Assembly: GCA_003251535.1 (NCBI GenBank)
Contig: QKFD01000014.1
Span: 1 to 64,000, forward strand
DNA from: Chromatiales bacterium
GTDB taxonomy: Bacteria; Pseudomonadota; Gammaproteobacteria; Thiohalomonadales; Thiohalomonadaceae
Direction: 5' to 3'
Length of the DNA: 64,000 nucleotides
Part shown: in pieces, positions 8,001-15,728 of the stretch
Layout of the letters: each line of letters starts with the position of its first letter
Numbering within the stretch: the first letter of the stretch is position 1
Program-made: the position numbers and the translations under genes
The notes under the pieces: model-generated
What the model saw: the letters and a program-made list of their open reading frames with translations, nothing else
Told to the model about the DNA's origin: nothing
Database searches by the model: none

Positions 8001-8708
8001 ATGGCTGCCCAACTTACCCTCGATATCGGTCTGCGCGACGGGGCCACCTTCGCCCTGTTTGAGCCCGGCGCCAATCTGCCTCTGGTGGCGGCACTGGAGG
8101 CGGCCGAGGAGCCGTTCCTGTTTCTCTGGGGGCCTGTCGGCTGCGGGCGTACCCACCTGCTCCAGGCGGCCTGCCACCACCACGCCAGTCAGGGGGGGAG
8201 CCCGGTCTATCTGCCGCTACCCGCCTTGGTGGCGCAGGGGGCGGTGGCGATGCTGGAGGGGTTGGAGCAGCTGGGGCTTATCTGTCTGGATGACCTGGAG
8301 GCGGTGGCGGGGGAGCCGATCTGGGAGCGGGCGCTATTTAACCTCTATAACCGGGCCCGCGCCGCGGGCACCCGCCTCATTGCCGCCGCCGCTAGCCCCC
8401 CCCAGACACTCCCTATCGCACTGCCGGATCTCCGTTCGCGGCTGGCGTGGGGGCCGGTGTTTCAGCTCCAGGAGCTGGATGATGCCGGTAAGATCGCCGC
8501 TTTGCGCCGGCGCGCCGCGGGTCGCGGATTGGAGCTGCCGGAGGAGGTGGGGCAGTGGCTACTGCGCCGTTGTGAACGGGATCTCCCCTCACTCCTCCTC
8601 CAGCTCGACCGGCTCGACCACGCCTCTCTCGCCGCCCAGCGGCGGCTGACCATCCCGTTCGTCCGTTCGGTACTCGGTGCCGCAACTACTCCACCAGACC
8701 GTGCTTGA
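8001..8708 (+). CDS. hda: DnaA-homologue regulator Hda
   Basis: A 235-residue AAA+ protein homologous to DnaA domain III. Hda works with the DNA-loaded sliding clamp to trigger hydrolysis of DnaA-ATP and prevent re-initiation of replication. Residues 1-10 (AAQLTLDI) contain the QL-x-L-type clamp-binding motif. The P-loop is degenerate (GPVGCGRTHLLQA), and LICLDDLEAV is the Walker B region. LRSRLAWGPVFQL matches the arginine-finger region of DnaA/Hda. The ATG at 8001 follows the permease stop by 10 nt. Its 3' end overlaps the convergent NarL-type gene by 23 nt. Confidence 0.92.
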   Translation: MAAQLTLDIGLRDGATFALFEPGANLPLVAALEAAEEPFLFLWGPVGCGRTHLLQAACHHHASQGGSPVYLPLPALVAQGAVAMLEGLEQLGLICLDDLEAVAGEPIWERALFNLYNRARAAGTRLIAAAASPPQTLPIALPDLRSRLAWGPVFQLQELDDAGKIAALRRRAAGRGLELPEEVGQWLLRRCERDLPSLLLQLDRLDHASLAAQRRLTIPFVRSVLGAATTPPDRA

Positions 8709-9324
8709 CCGCATAGTGGGTCAGTTCGGCGTTGGTCTTCATCTTCATCTTCTCCAGCACCCGGGCGCGGTAGGTGCTCACCGTCTTGACCGAGAGGCTC
8801 AGCTCATCGCTGATCTCCGAGACGGTGCGCCCCGAGCCGATGAGCCGCAGCACCTGGAACTCTCGATCCGAGAGGGTGGTGTGGGGCGCACGATCACTCT
8901 CTTCGGTCACCTCGAAGGCGAGTAGATCGGCCACCTGCGGGCTGATGTAGCGTCCCCCCTTCATCACCCGGCGGATGGCGGTGAGCAGCACCTCCGGGGC
9001 ACTCTCCTTGGTCATGTAGCCGTTGGCCCCGGCGCGCAGGGCACGGATGGCGTACTGGTCCTCGGGATACATGCTCAAGATCAGTACCGGCAGGCTCTTC
9101 CACTCCAGCCGGATCTGCTTGAGCACCTCTACACCGTTTTTGCCGGGCAGGCCGATATCCAGCAGTACCACATCGGCCGCCTCCTCTCGCAGCAGGCGGA
9201 TGGCATCGACGCCGTTGCCCGCCTCGTTGACTTCAAATGGATCGCCCCCCTCGTGGAGGATCTGTTTGAGACCTGCCCTGACCACCGCGTGGTCATCGAC
9301 GATCAAGATTTTGGTGGCTTTCAT
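8686..9324 (-). CDS. NarL/FixJ-family response regulator
   Basis: A 212-residue transcription regulator. The receiver domain (1-120) has DD at 10-11 and phospho-acceptor D56 (VLLDIGLPG); the KES segment carries the conserved Lys. A LuxR-type helix-turn-helix occupies about 148-205 (LSDREFQVLRLI, ISDELSLSVKTVSTYRARV). It is the last of four overlapping genes on this strand (overlap 4 nt with the receiver-kinase) and the only one with a DNA-binding domain, so it is the probable output of the cascade. It resembles UvrY/GacA in style, but targets cannot be read here. Confidence 0.88.
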   Translation of the reverse strand: MKATKILIVDDHAVVRAGLKQILHEGGDPFEVNEAGNGVDAIRLLREEAADVVLLDIGLPGKNGVEVLKQIRLEWKSLPVLILSMYPEDQYAIRALRAGANGYMTKESAPEVLLTAIRRVMKGGRYISPQVADLLAFEVTEESDRAPHTTLSDREFQVLRLIGSGRTVSEISDELSLSVKTVSTYRARVLEKMKMKTNAELTHYAVKHGLVE

Positions 9325-10433
9325 TCTGCTCCTTCGGTGGCCGTATCGAGGGGCACGCTGAGCCGGATGGTGGTCCCTTCACCCGGGCCTCCGCTGATGG
9401 TGAGTGCCGCTCCCAGGTTGTGGGCCCTCTCATGCATCCCAAGGATGCCGTAGGAGCCCGTCTTTTTTGTTTGATGGGGATCGATGCCGCGGCCGTTATC
9501 GTGCACTTCCAGGTTGAAGCGGCCGCCCTCGCCCCATACTCGCACCCAAACGCGGCTGGCGTCTGCGTGGCGCGCCACATTGGTGAGCGACTCCTGGAAA
9601 ATACGGAATAGCGCGACCGCGTGGCTCTCGGGGAGGTGGATGGCGGTGACGTCTGGATCACGCCCCAGAATTAGCTCACCGCGGATCCCCATGCGCTTCT
9701 CAAACTCCGATAGCTGCCACTCGATGGCGGCCACCAGACCGAGGTCATCGAGGATGGAGGGGCGCAGCTCGGTGATGATGCGGCGCATACTGCGGATGGC
9801 GGCGTCGGTGAGATCGGTCATGGAGGCGAACTTGGCCTCTACTCGGCTCTCGGCCGGGATGTTGCGCTTGAGCCAGGCGATATCCATCTTGAGGGCGGTG
9901 AGGATCCCCCCCAGCTCGTCGTGGATCTCGCGGGCGAGGCGGGCCCGCTCCTCCTCACGCACCGTCTCCAGGTGGGAGGCGAGCTGCCGCAGCCGTTCGC
10001 GCGACTCCTGGATCTCCCCCTGGGCTTGATGGTGGGCGCGGCGCGCCTCCGCCCCGTCGATGGCGTTGCGCACCGCCGGGCCCAGTTTGCCCAGGCTATC
10101 CTTCATCACGAAGTCATGGGCGCCGGCCTTCATCGCCTCCACCGCCAGCTCCTCGCCGATGGTGCCGGAGACGATGATGAAGGGGATATCGCGGTGGGAC
10201 TCCAGGAGTAACAGGAGCGAGTCGGTGGCGGAGAAACCGGGCAGGTTGTGATCGGAGATGATGACGTCCCACTCCCCCTCCAGCAGGGCGCGGCGCATCC
10301 CCGGACGGGTGTAGACCCGCTCATAACTGGGGGCGAAGCCGGCGCCGCGTAGCTCCTCCAGGATCAGGATGGCGTCGTCGTCACTATCCTCTACCAGCAG
10401 CAGACTGAGCGGTTTAAGGGGATCTTGGGGCAT
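9321..10433 (-). CDS. Receiver-histidine kinase, NarX-type (HisKA_3)
   Basis: A 370-residue cytosolic hybrid. The N-terminal receiver has D61 (IISDHNLPG) and K111 (VMKDS). A short coiled coil (about 130-160) leads to a HisKA_3 domain with H171 in AREIHDELGG. A Bergerat ATPase follows with FQESLTNVARHA, DNGRGID and a GILGMHERA segment. It has no membrane segment, so its input is presumably phosphoryl transfer to D61 rather than direct sensing. HisKA_3 kinases usually pair with NarL regulators, and one is encoded immediately downstream with a 4-nt overlap. Its start overlaps the upstream receiver gene by 20 nt. Confidence 0.86.
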   Translation of the reverse strand: MPQDPLKPLSLLLVEDSDDDAILILEELRGAGFAPSYERVYTRPGMRRALLEGEWDVIISDHNLPGFSATDSLLLLLESHRDIPFIIVSGTIGEELAVEAMKAGAHDFVMKDSLGKLGPAVRNAIDGAEARRAHHQAQGEIQESRERLRQLASHLETVREEERARLAREIHDELGGILTALKMDIAWLKRNIPAESRVEAKFASMTDLTDAAIRSMRRIITELRPSILDDLGLVAAIEWQLSEFEKRMGIRGELILGRDPDVTAIHLPESHAVALFRIFQESLTNVARHADASRVWVRVWGEGGRFNLEVHDNGRGIDPHQTKKTGSYGILGMHERAHNLGAALTISGGPGEGTTIRLSVPLDTATEGAE

Positions 10434-10866
10434 CGGAAAGCTCGTTGAGGACTAGCCAATAGAGGCCCAGCTCCCGGGCGACCGCGAGGAACTGGTTGAA
10501 GTCAACCGGTTTGCGCACATAGCTGTTCACCCCGAGCTGGTAGGCCTCCAGGATGTCGCGGTCTTCGTCGGAGGAGGTGAGCATCACCACGGGTAGATGG
10601 GCGGTGGGGGCGTAGGCGCGGATCTCGCGCAGTACGGCGAGGCCATCTATTTTGGGCAGCTTGAGATCGAGAAAGACGATCTGCGGTACAACGGCCGGGT
10701 CGCGCTCGGCATGGGCGCCGCGGCAGTAGAGGTAGTCCAGCGCCTCGGCGCCGTCGCGCAGCACGATCACCTCGTTGGCGATGTTGTTCTCTTCAAAGGC
10801 GGTGAGGGTCAAGACCACATCGTCATCGTTATCTTCGATGAGCAGGATGGGGCGGAGTGTTCTCAT
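10414..10866 (-). CDS. Single-domain response regulator, Rcp1-like
   Basis: A 150-residue stand-alone receiver with no output domain. Acidic pocket EDNDDD at 11-16, phospho-acceptor D67 (IVFLDLKLPKIDG), MLTSSDEDRD and the KPVDF Lys segment. The insertion before D67 (about residues 48-62) is characteristic of Rcp1-type receivers that partner phytochrome-like kinases. It is probably a phosphate shuttle from the membrane kinase upstream (4-nt overlap) to the downstream receiver-kinase (20-nt overlap). Confidence 0.88.
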   Translation of the reverse strand: MRTLRPILLIEDNDDDVVLTLTAFEENNIANEVIVLRDGAEALDYLYCRGAHAERDPAVVPQIVFLDLKLPKIDGLAVLREIRAYAPTAHLPVVMLTSSDEDRDILEAYQLGVNSYVRKPVDFNQFLAVARELGLYWLVLNELSDAPRSP

Positions 10867-13532
10867 TGCGTCGGATTCCCTAGCGTAAAGTGGAACGTGG
10901 CGCCCTGGTTCAGGATCGCCTCGGCCCAGATGCGACCATTGTGGCGGTGAATAATGCGCTGCACCGTGGCGAGACCGATGCCGGTGCCGGCAAACTCTGT
11001 TTCATTGTGGAGACGCTGAAAGGCGCCAAATAGTTTTTGGGCATAGGCCATGTCGAAGCCGGCGCCATTATCACGCACGAAGTAGACCGGCTCTGTTGTG
11101 GTCCGTTCCATACCGAACTCGATCTTGGCGTCCGTGGTGCGGGCGGTAAATTTCCAGGCGTTGCCCAGCAGGTTGTCAAGCACAATGCGGATGAGGCGGG
11201 GGTCCGCTTGGGCCCGTAGATCGGGGGCGATCTGGACGCTGACCCGCCGCTCGCCCTCCGCCTCGGCCAGCTCCTTCACCACTTCATGGGCGATGGTGGA
11301 GAGGTTGACGCTGCTGCGCTGAAAGTCGGCGCGGATGACGCGGGAGAGCTGCAACAGGTCATCGATGAGCTGTCCCATGCGCACGGTGGCGTTGCGGACT
11401 CGGGTGAGGTAGTCCTGGCCGGTGGCGTCGAGGCGATCGGGATATTTGCGCAGCAGCAGCTGGGTGAAGCCGTCGATGGAGCGGAGCGGGGCGCGCAGGT
11501 CGTGGGAGACGGAGTAGGCAAACGCCTCCAGCTCGCGGTTGGCATTCGCCAGTTCGGCGGTGCGTTCGGTGACCCGCCGCTCCAGATCGGCATTGAGGCG
11601 CACCACCTCCTCCTGGGCGTGGCGCAGCTCGGTGACATCCACACTCGCCCCGACCACCCGCTGCGGACGGCCATCGGCATCCAGGGTGACCCGGCCGCGC
11701 TCTTGGATGTAGTGCTCATCCCCCTCGGGTAGCACCACCCGGTGCTCGATGGTGAAGACCAACAGCTCACCCCGGCGCGCCAACTCCAGCGCCGAGGAGA
11801 TGCGGGCCCGATCATCGGGGTGGACCCGCGCCATGAAGTTGCGCATATCGGGCGGTACCTCGTTGGGTCGGTAGCCCAGGAGGCGGTAGTTCTCATCCGA
11901 CCAGGTGGCGGAGTAGTCGTTGAGATCCAGCTCCCAGCTGCCGATATGCCCCACCCGTTGCGCCTCGGCCAGACGCGCCTCACCGAGGCGCAGCGCCTCT
12001 TGGTAGCGTTTGCGCTCGGTGATATCGCGGTCGATGCCGCGGTAGCCGCGGAAGCGGCCACTCTCATCGAAGAACGGCACCCCACTGGTCTCTAACACCA
12101 CCACGCGGCCACTGCGGGTGATGTTGGTATTCTCCAGCGCCACGATGGGTTCATGCCGCAGCCAGAGCGGTTCCACCTGGATCCGCAGCCGCTCCCGCTC
12201 TGTCTCCGGCATCAGGTCGTAGGGGCGTTTGCCCACTAGCTCCTGGTTGGAGTAGCCCAAGATCTCCGAGGCACGCGGGCTGACATAGGTGTAGCGCGCC
12301 TCGGCGTCTACCTCCCAGATCCAGTCGTGGGAGGTCTCCACCAGGGTGCGGAAGCGCTGCTCGCTCTCGCGCAGCGCCTGCTCTGCCCGTTTGCGGGCGG
12401 TGATATCACGGCTGACGTGGACCACGCCGCGGCTGATATCCCCCCCATCGATGGGGGCGAGGGAGATGAGGTGCCAGAGGCCGCCGGGGAACTCCAGCTC
12501 GACCCCGCCGTCACCGCTGCCTTGGTGGAGTTTGTGGCAGACGGGGCAGTCGGCGAGGCTGAGGGTTGGGGGGTGGAACAGCGGGTGGCAGTGGCGACCG
12601 ATGCACTCCGTCTCCGGCAGGCGGGCGAAGGTACGCGCCGCCTGGTTGGTCTGACGGATGGTGCCGGTGGTGTCAACCACGATGGTGATATCGGGCACCG
12701 CGTCGTAGGTGGTGGCGGAGCGCGCCATGGCACGAAACGGCTCGTGCAGGGTGGTGGCGACGAGACCGACAAAGAGTGCCCAGTAGGCGAAGAACTTCAG
12801 CTCGTGGCCCACCACCACCAGCGGGTCGCCCGGAGAATTGCAGAGGGCGAAGACCAGTTCGGCACTGAGGGCGAGGAGGGTGGAGATGAAGGCCGCCCGC
12901 CAGAGGCGGCCCCCGAGCAGCCGCCGGCGCCGCCATAACAGCAGCAGTGCCACCAGCAAGAGGGCGATGACCAGGTATTCGCCATAGTCTTTGGCGGCGG
13001 TCAGCCCGCTGCCGGGTTGGTACATGACGGGGAAGTAGCCGCTCTCGATGGCCACCATGATCCCCAGCGTCACCCCCGCCAATGCGGCGAACAGCCAGCC
13101 GCGCTGGAGGCTGCGACCAAGGAGCAGCGGGGCCATCAGTAGGGTGATTGATTGGATAGTGCGAGCCGCCAGCCAGTAGGCAATGGCGCTGTTGTGGCTG
13201 GTGTTGGGCAGGGCGTTCAGCCCCTCGTAGTGCAGGGTGTGGGCGAGGTCCAGCACCCCGGAGTAGAAGAGGCCGGCCGCGGCGCAGAGTAGATAGCTGT
13301 TGCGGGAGAAGGGCCAGGTGTGCCACGCCACCACTGCCGCCATGATCCCCACGGTGATGGTCAATAGCTCCGCTAGGGTGTGAAACAGCAGCCAGCTGTA
13401 GGCGTTGGCGGCGAGCAACAGCAGCCCCAGCAGCAGCGGCACGCTCCAGCCGAAACCGCTCACCTCCAGCCCCCACGGCTCGCTACGGCGCGGGGGCGGC
13501 TGGGGGGGAAAGAGGGAGAGGCCAAGGGTCAT
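10863..13532 (-). CDS. MASE3-PAS-PAS-PAS sensor histidine kinase
   Basis: An 889-residue inner-membrane kinase. Residues 27-265 form about seven helices with the MASE3 look (SGVLDLAHTLHYEG, ELKFFAYW). PAS1 (about 275-385) carries a Cys/His cluster (C310, H314, C315, H316, H320, C329, C332, H333, H336). PAS2 (about 390-510) and PAS3 (about 520-640) follow, then a coiled coil and HisKA with H677 (SVSHDLRAPL). The ATPase domain has NLLGNAWKF and a GIGLATVQRI segment, the phytochrome-like Cph1 style. It heads the four-gene signalling run and overlaps the DUF971 gene upstream by 4 nt. The signal is unknown; the Cys/His cluster suggests metal, heme or redox sensing. Confidence 0.88.
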   Translation of the reverse strand: MTLGLSLFPPQPPPRRSEPWGLEVSGFGWSVPLLLGLLLLAANAYSWLLFHTLAELLTITVGIMAAVVAWHTWPFSRNSYLLCAAAGLFYSGVLDLAHTLHYEGLNALPNTSHNSAIAYWLAARTIQSITLLMAPLLLGRSLQRGWLFAALAGVTLGIMVAIESGYFPVMYQPGSGLTAAKDYGEYLVIALLLVALLLLWRRRRLLGGRLWRAAFISTLLALSAELVFALCNSPGDPLVVVGHELKFFAYWALFVGLVATTLHEPFRAMARSATTYDAVPDITIVVDTTGTIRQTNQAARTFARLPETECIGRHCHPLFHPPTLSLADCPVCHKLHQGSGDGGVELEFPGGLWHLISLAPIDGGDISRGVVHVSRDITARKRAEQALRESEQRFRTLVETSHDWIWEVDAEARYTYVSPRASEILGYSNQELVGKRPYDLMPETERERLRIQVEPLWLRHEPIVALENTNITRSGRVVVLETSGVPFFDESGRFRGYRGIDRDITERKRYQEALRLGEARLAEAQRVGHIGSWELDLNDYSATWSDENYRLLGYRPNEVPPDMRNFMARVHPDDRARISSALELARRGELLVFTIEHRVVLPEGDEHYIQERGRVTLDADGRPQRVVGASVDVTELRHAQEEVVRLNADLERRVTERTAELANANRELEAFAYSVSHDLRAPLRSIDGFTQLLLRKYPDRLDATGQDYLTRVRNATVRMGQLIDDLLQLSRVIRADFQRSSVNLSTIAHEVVKELAEAEGERRVSVQIAPDLRAQADPRLIRIVLDNLLGNAWKFTARTTDAKIEFGMERTTTEPVYFVRDNGAGFDMAYAQKLFGAFQRLHNETEFAGTGIGLATVQRIIHRHNGRIWAEAILNQGATFHFTLGNPTQ

Positions 13533-13900
13533 GGGGCTTCCTTGCGGGGGTGGCCTGCGGCGGCCAGGCGTTCCAGATACTCCGCCATGTGCTGCTCGTG
13601 CCGGCTGGCCAGGTCGTAGAGGTAGGGCCAGGTGTAGAGGCCGCTCTTGTGGCCATCGTCAAAGCGGATGCGCAGGGCATAGTGGCCCACGGGCTCCACC
13701 GTCACCACCCGCACCGCCTCTTTATCCTTCTGGAGGAGGGGGCGGTGGCGGTGGTAGCCCTGCACCTCCGAGGAGGGGGAGTAGACCCGCAGTAGCTCGG
13801 CGGAGAGGGGGTAGCTGTCACCGTTGGCATAGGTGAGCAGCACGGTGGCGCCACCGCTGCGTACCCGGATCTCCGTGGGGTGGAGGTTCTGGTCGGTCAT
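13529..13900 (-). CDS. DUF971 domain protein
   Basis: A 123-residue cytosolic protein of the DUF971 / gamma-butyrobetaine hydroxylase-like N-terminal family. Visible family features are LHPTEIRVRSGG at the start, the LSAELLRVYSPSSEVQGY block, VEPVGHYALRIRFDDGHKSGLYTW and a C-terminal YLERL helix. Similar domains occur in proteins tied to Fe-S cluster handling, but no activity is established for the stand-alone form. It overlaps the start of the membrane kinase by 4 nt, so it is the first gene of this transcription unit, possibly by chance. Confidence 0.85.
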   Translation of the reverse strand: MTDQNLHPTEIRVRSGGATVLLTYANGDSYPLSAELLRVYSPSSEVQGYHRHRPLLQKDKEAVRVVTVEPVGHYALRIRFDDGHKSGLYTWPYLYDLASRHEQHMAEYLERLAAAGHPRKEAP

Positions 13901-13964
13901 GGGGCCATTTTAAGGTGGGCCGGTGCTGGGTGGTGAGAATTGTGCTGCCCGCCCGCTTATGGTG

Positions 13965-15581
13965 CTACACCCCCTCGGGTCCGGGATAGGGGGGGAGGGT
14001 GGAGATGCGCCCATCCTCGCGTGCGCCGCCGACGGTGAAGTGGTAGAGCACTTGGTACTCATCATCGGTTAAACCGATCAGCTCATGGATCGGATCGTCG
14101 AAATAGCAGCCGATGCCGGTGGCCGCTACCCCGGCGGCGTAGGCCTCCAGATAGAGCTGCTGGCCGATGGCACCCGCCTCCCAGAAGAGCCGGGGGTAGA
14201 ACCAGGGGCCGTAGTGGCTGAGGGCGGGGCGAAAGCGGGCCACCATGGCCACGGCGAAGGCGCCATCGGAGGCGATACGCTGATCGCAGGAGAGGCGGCG
14301 GAGCGGTGCCTGGAAGTCACCCTCCTCCAGCAGCAGCAGGCCGGGCAGATCGGCCACCGGCTGCCAGAGGGGGGGAGTGCCGAGCGCCTGGCGCAGGGCA
14401 GACTCCGCCGCCGGTTGGCGCAGTAGCAGGTAGCGTCCGGCGGCGAGCCCCTCTACCCGATGGACAAAGAGCATTAGATGCAGCTCTGGTGCCCAGGGCA
14501 GGGTGCTGTAGGGGACCCGCCCCGGGCAGGGTTGGAGGCGTCCCAGCAGGCGGAGGAAGGTGGCGCGGTCGAGGGCGGTGCGGCCATCCATCGCCACCGC
14601 GCTGCGGCGGCGGTGGAGCAGTGGCCGTAGCGGTTCCGGCGGGGCGCTGCTAGGTGGTGGCGGTGGTACCTCGCCCCTGGTGTAGGTTGGCACTCCGGCC
14701 GGTTTGCGGCAGAGCGGGAGTACCCGCTGGAGACGTGGCCACGGGGCCTCGCCATCGGAGAGGCGGTTGGGCTCGCCGACAAAATCGAGCTGGGCCAACT
14801 CGGCCAGGGAGGGCGGTGGTTGCTGGGTCACCTCGCCCGCTGCGGGGAGGAGGGCGAGCAGCAGGTCCGGCAGCTCTCGCTCCGGGGCGGCGGGGCGGTC
14901 GAGGCCGAGGAGGGCGGTCAGCTCGGCGTGGCCCCACCCCTCCAGTAGGCGCAACCGCCAGCCGAGGCCGGCGGCGGCAAAGGCCAGGGCCGCCAAGGCG
15001 TGGCCGATGTCATGCTGGGTGTAGCGGAAGGCGCGCTCGCCATACTTCCACGCCTCACGCCAGGGGATGGAGGTGAGGGCCATGAGTAGGGCACCCGGTG
15101 GAAGGCCGGCGCTGAGCTGACTCCACAGGGACGGCGGCAGCAGGGCGCGCCGTTCCAGGTGGTGGTGGCGTGGCTGGTAGTGGGCCAGGAACGGCTCGGT
15201 GGCCAGGCCCGGGATGGGGCCGGCCAGTAGATAGGCCTCGGTGGGGTGGAGGTTACCGCTGGAGGGGTTGACTCGCAGTGGCCAGATGGCCAACCCCGCC
15301 TGCTTCCAGGCGGAGAGCGAGAGGCTATCGCGCAGCAGCTGGGCCACGCTCTCGGCCGTTACCGCCGCCGGTGGCACGGCCCCCTCGTTGAGGATGGTGC
15401 CGTAGTCGGGGCCAGCCACTGGTTCGCTGATGGTCAGTGGTAGGGTCGGGGCGCCTAGATAGCTGCGAAATGGCTCGGGTTGGTTGGCCCAATCAAGGTA
15501 GCCGGGGCCTTCGGCATAGCGCTCAAAGCGGTGTTTGGTGGCCTGGTGGTAGTCGATGACGCCATCGATCTCGGTAGTCAT
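13965..15581 (-). CDS. SagB/ThcOx-family (nitroreductase-like) oxidoreductase
   Basis: A 538-residue protein with two nitroreductase-fold halves. The N-terminal block has the SagB-type opening (IDYHQATKHRFERYAEGPG, then LRVNPSSGNLHPTEAYL for FMN binding). The second half includes LHRRRSAVAMDG, then FYPRLFWEAGAIGQQLYLEAYAAG and GIGCYFDDP. SagB-type enzymes are FMN oxidases that turn thiazolines or oxazolines into azoles in peptide natural products, but many members stand alone with unknown substrates. No cyclodehydratase, YcaO or precursor peptide gene is nearby, so the biosynthetic role is open. It is divergent from the ankyrin gene. Confidence 0.82.
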   Translation of the reverse strand: MTTEIDGVIDYHQATKHRFERYAEGPGYLDWANQPEPFRSYLGAPTLPLTISEPVAGPDYGTILNEGAVPPAAVTAESVAQLLRDSLSLSAWKQAGLAIWPLRVNPSSGNLHPTEAYLLAGPIPGLATEPFLAHYQPRHHHLERRALLPPSLWSQLSAGLPPGALLMALTSIPWREAWKYGERAFRYTQHDIGHALAALAFAAAGLGWRLRLLEGWGHAELTALLGLDRPAAPERELPDLLLALLPAAGEVTQQPPPSLAELAQLDFVGEPNRLSDGEAPWPRLQRVLPLCRKPAGVPTYTRGEVPPPPPSSAPPEPLRPLLHRRRSAVAMDGRTALDRATFLRLLGRLQPCPGRVPYSTLPWAPELHLMLFVHRVEGLAAGRYLLLRQPAAESALRQALGTPPLWQPVADLPGLLLLEEGDFQAPLRRLSCDQRIASDGAFAVAMVARFRPALSHYGPWFYPRLFWEAGAIGQQLYLEAYAAGVAATGIGCYFDDPIHELIGLTDDEYQVLYHFTVGGAREDGRISTLPPYPGPEGV

Positions 15582-15728
15582 GGTCGCTCCCTGGGACGCT
15601 CCCTTCGTTTACTTGCGCCGTCCGCATGGGCTTTCAAGGGGGGCGGCCCAGGGGCGGCGGTGATCTCAGGTATAGAGGGCGGTATAGTGCCCACTTTGAT
15701 AAATTTTTTACCTCTCAGGGGGAAAGTA

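Noticed and set aside
7429-8649. Open frame of 406 codons overlapping the permease and hda genes
   Set aside because: It lies in another frame of two well-supported genes, has low-complexity Gly/Pro/Arg composition and no recognisable fold; a by-product of high GC.
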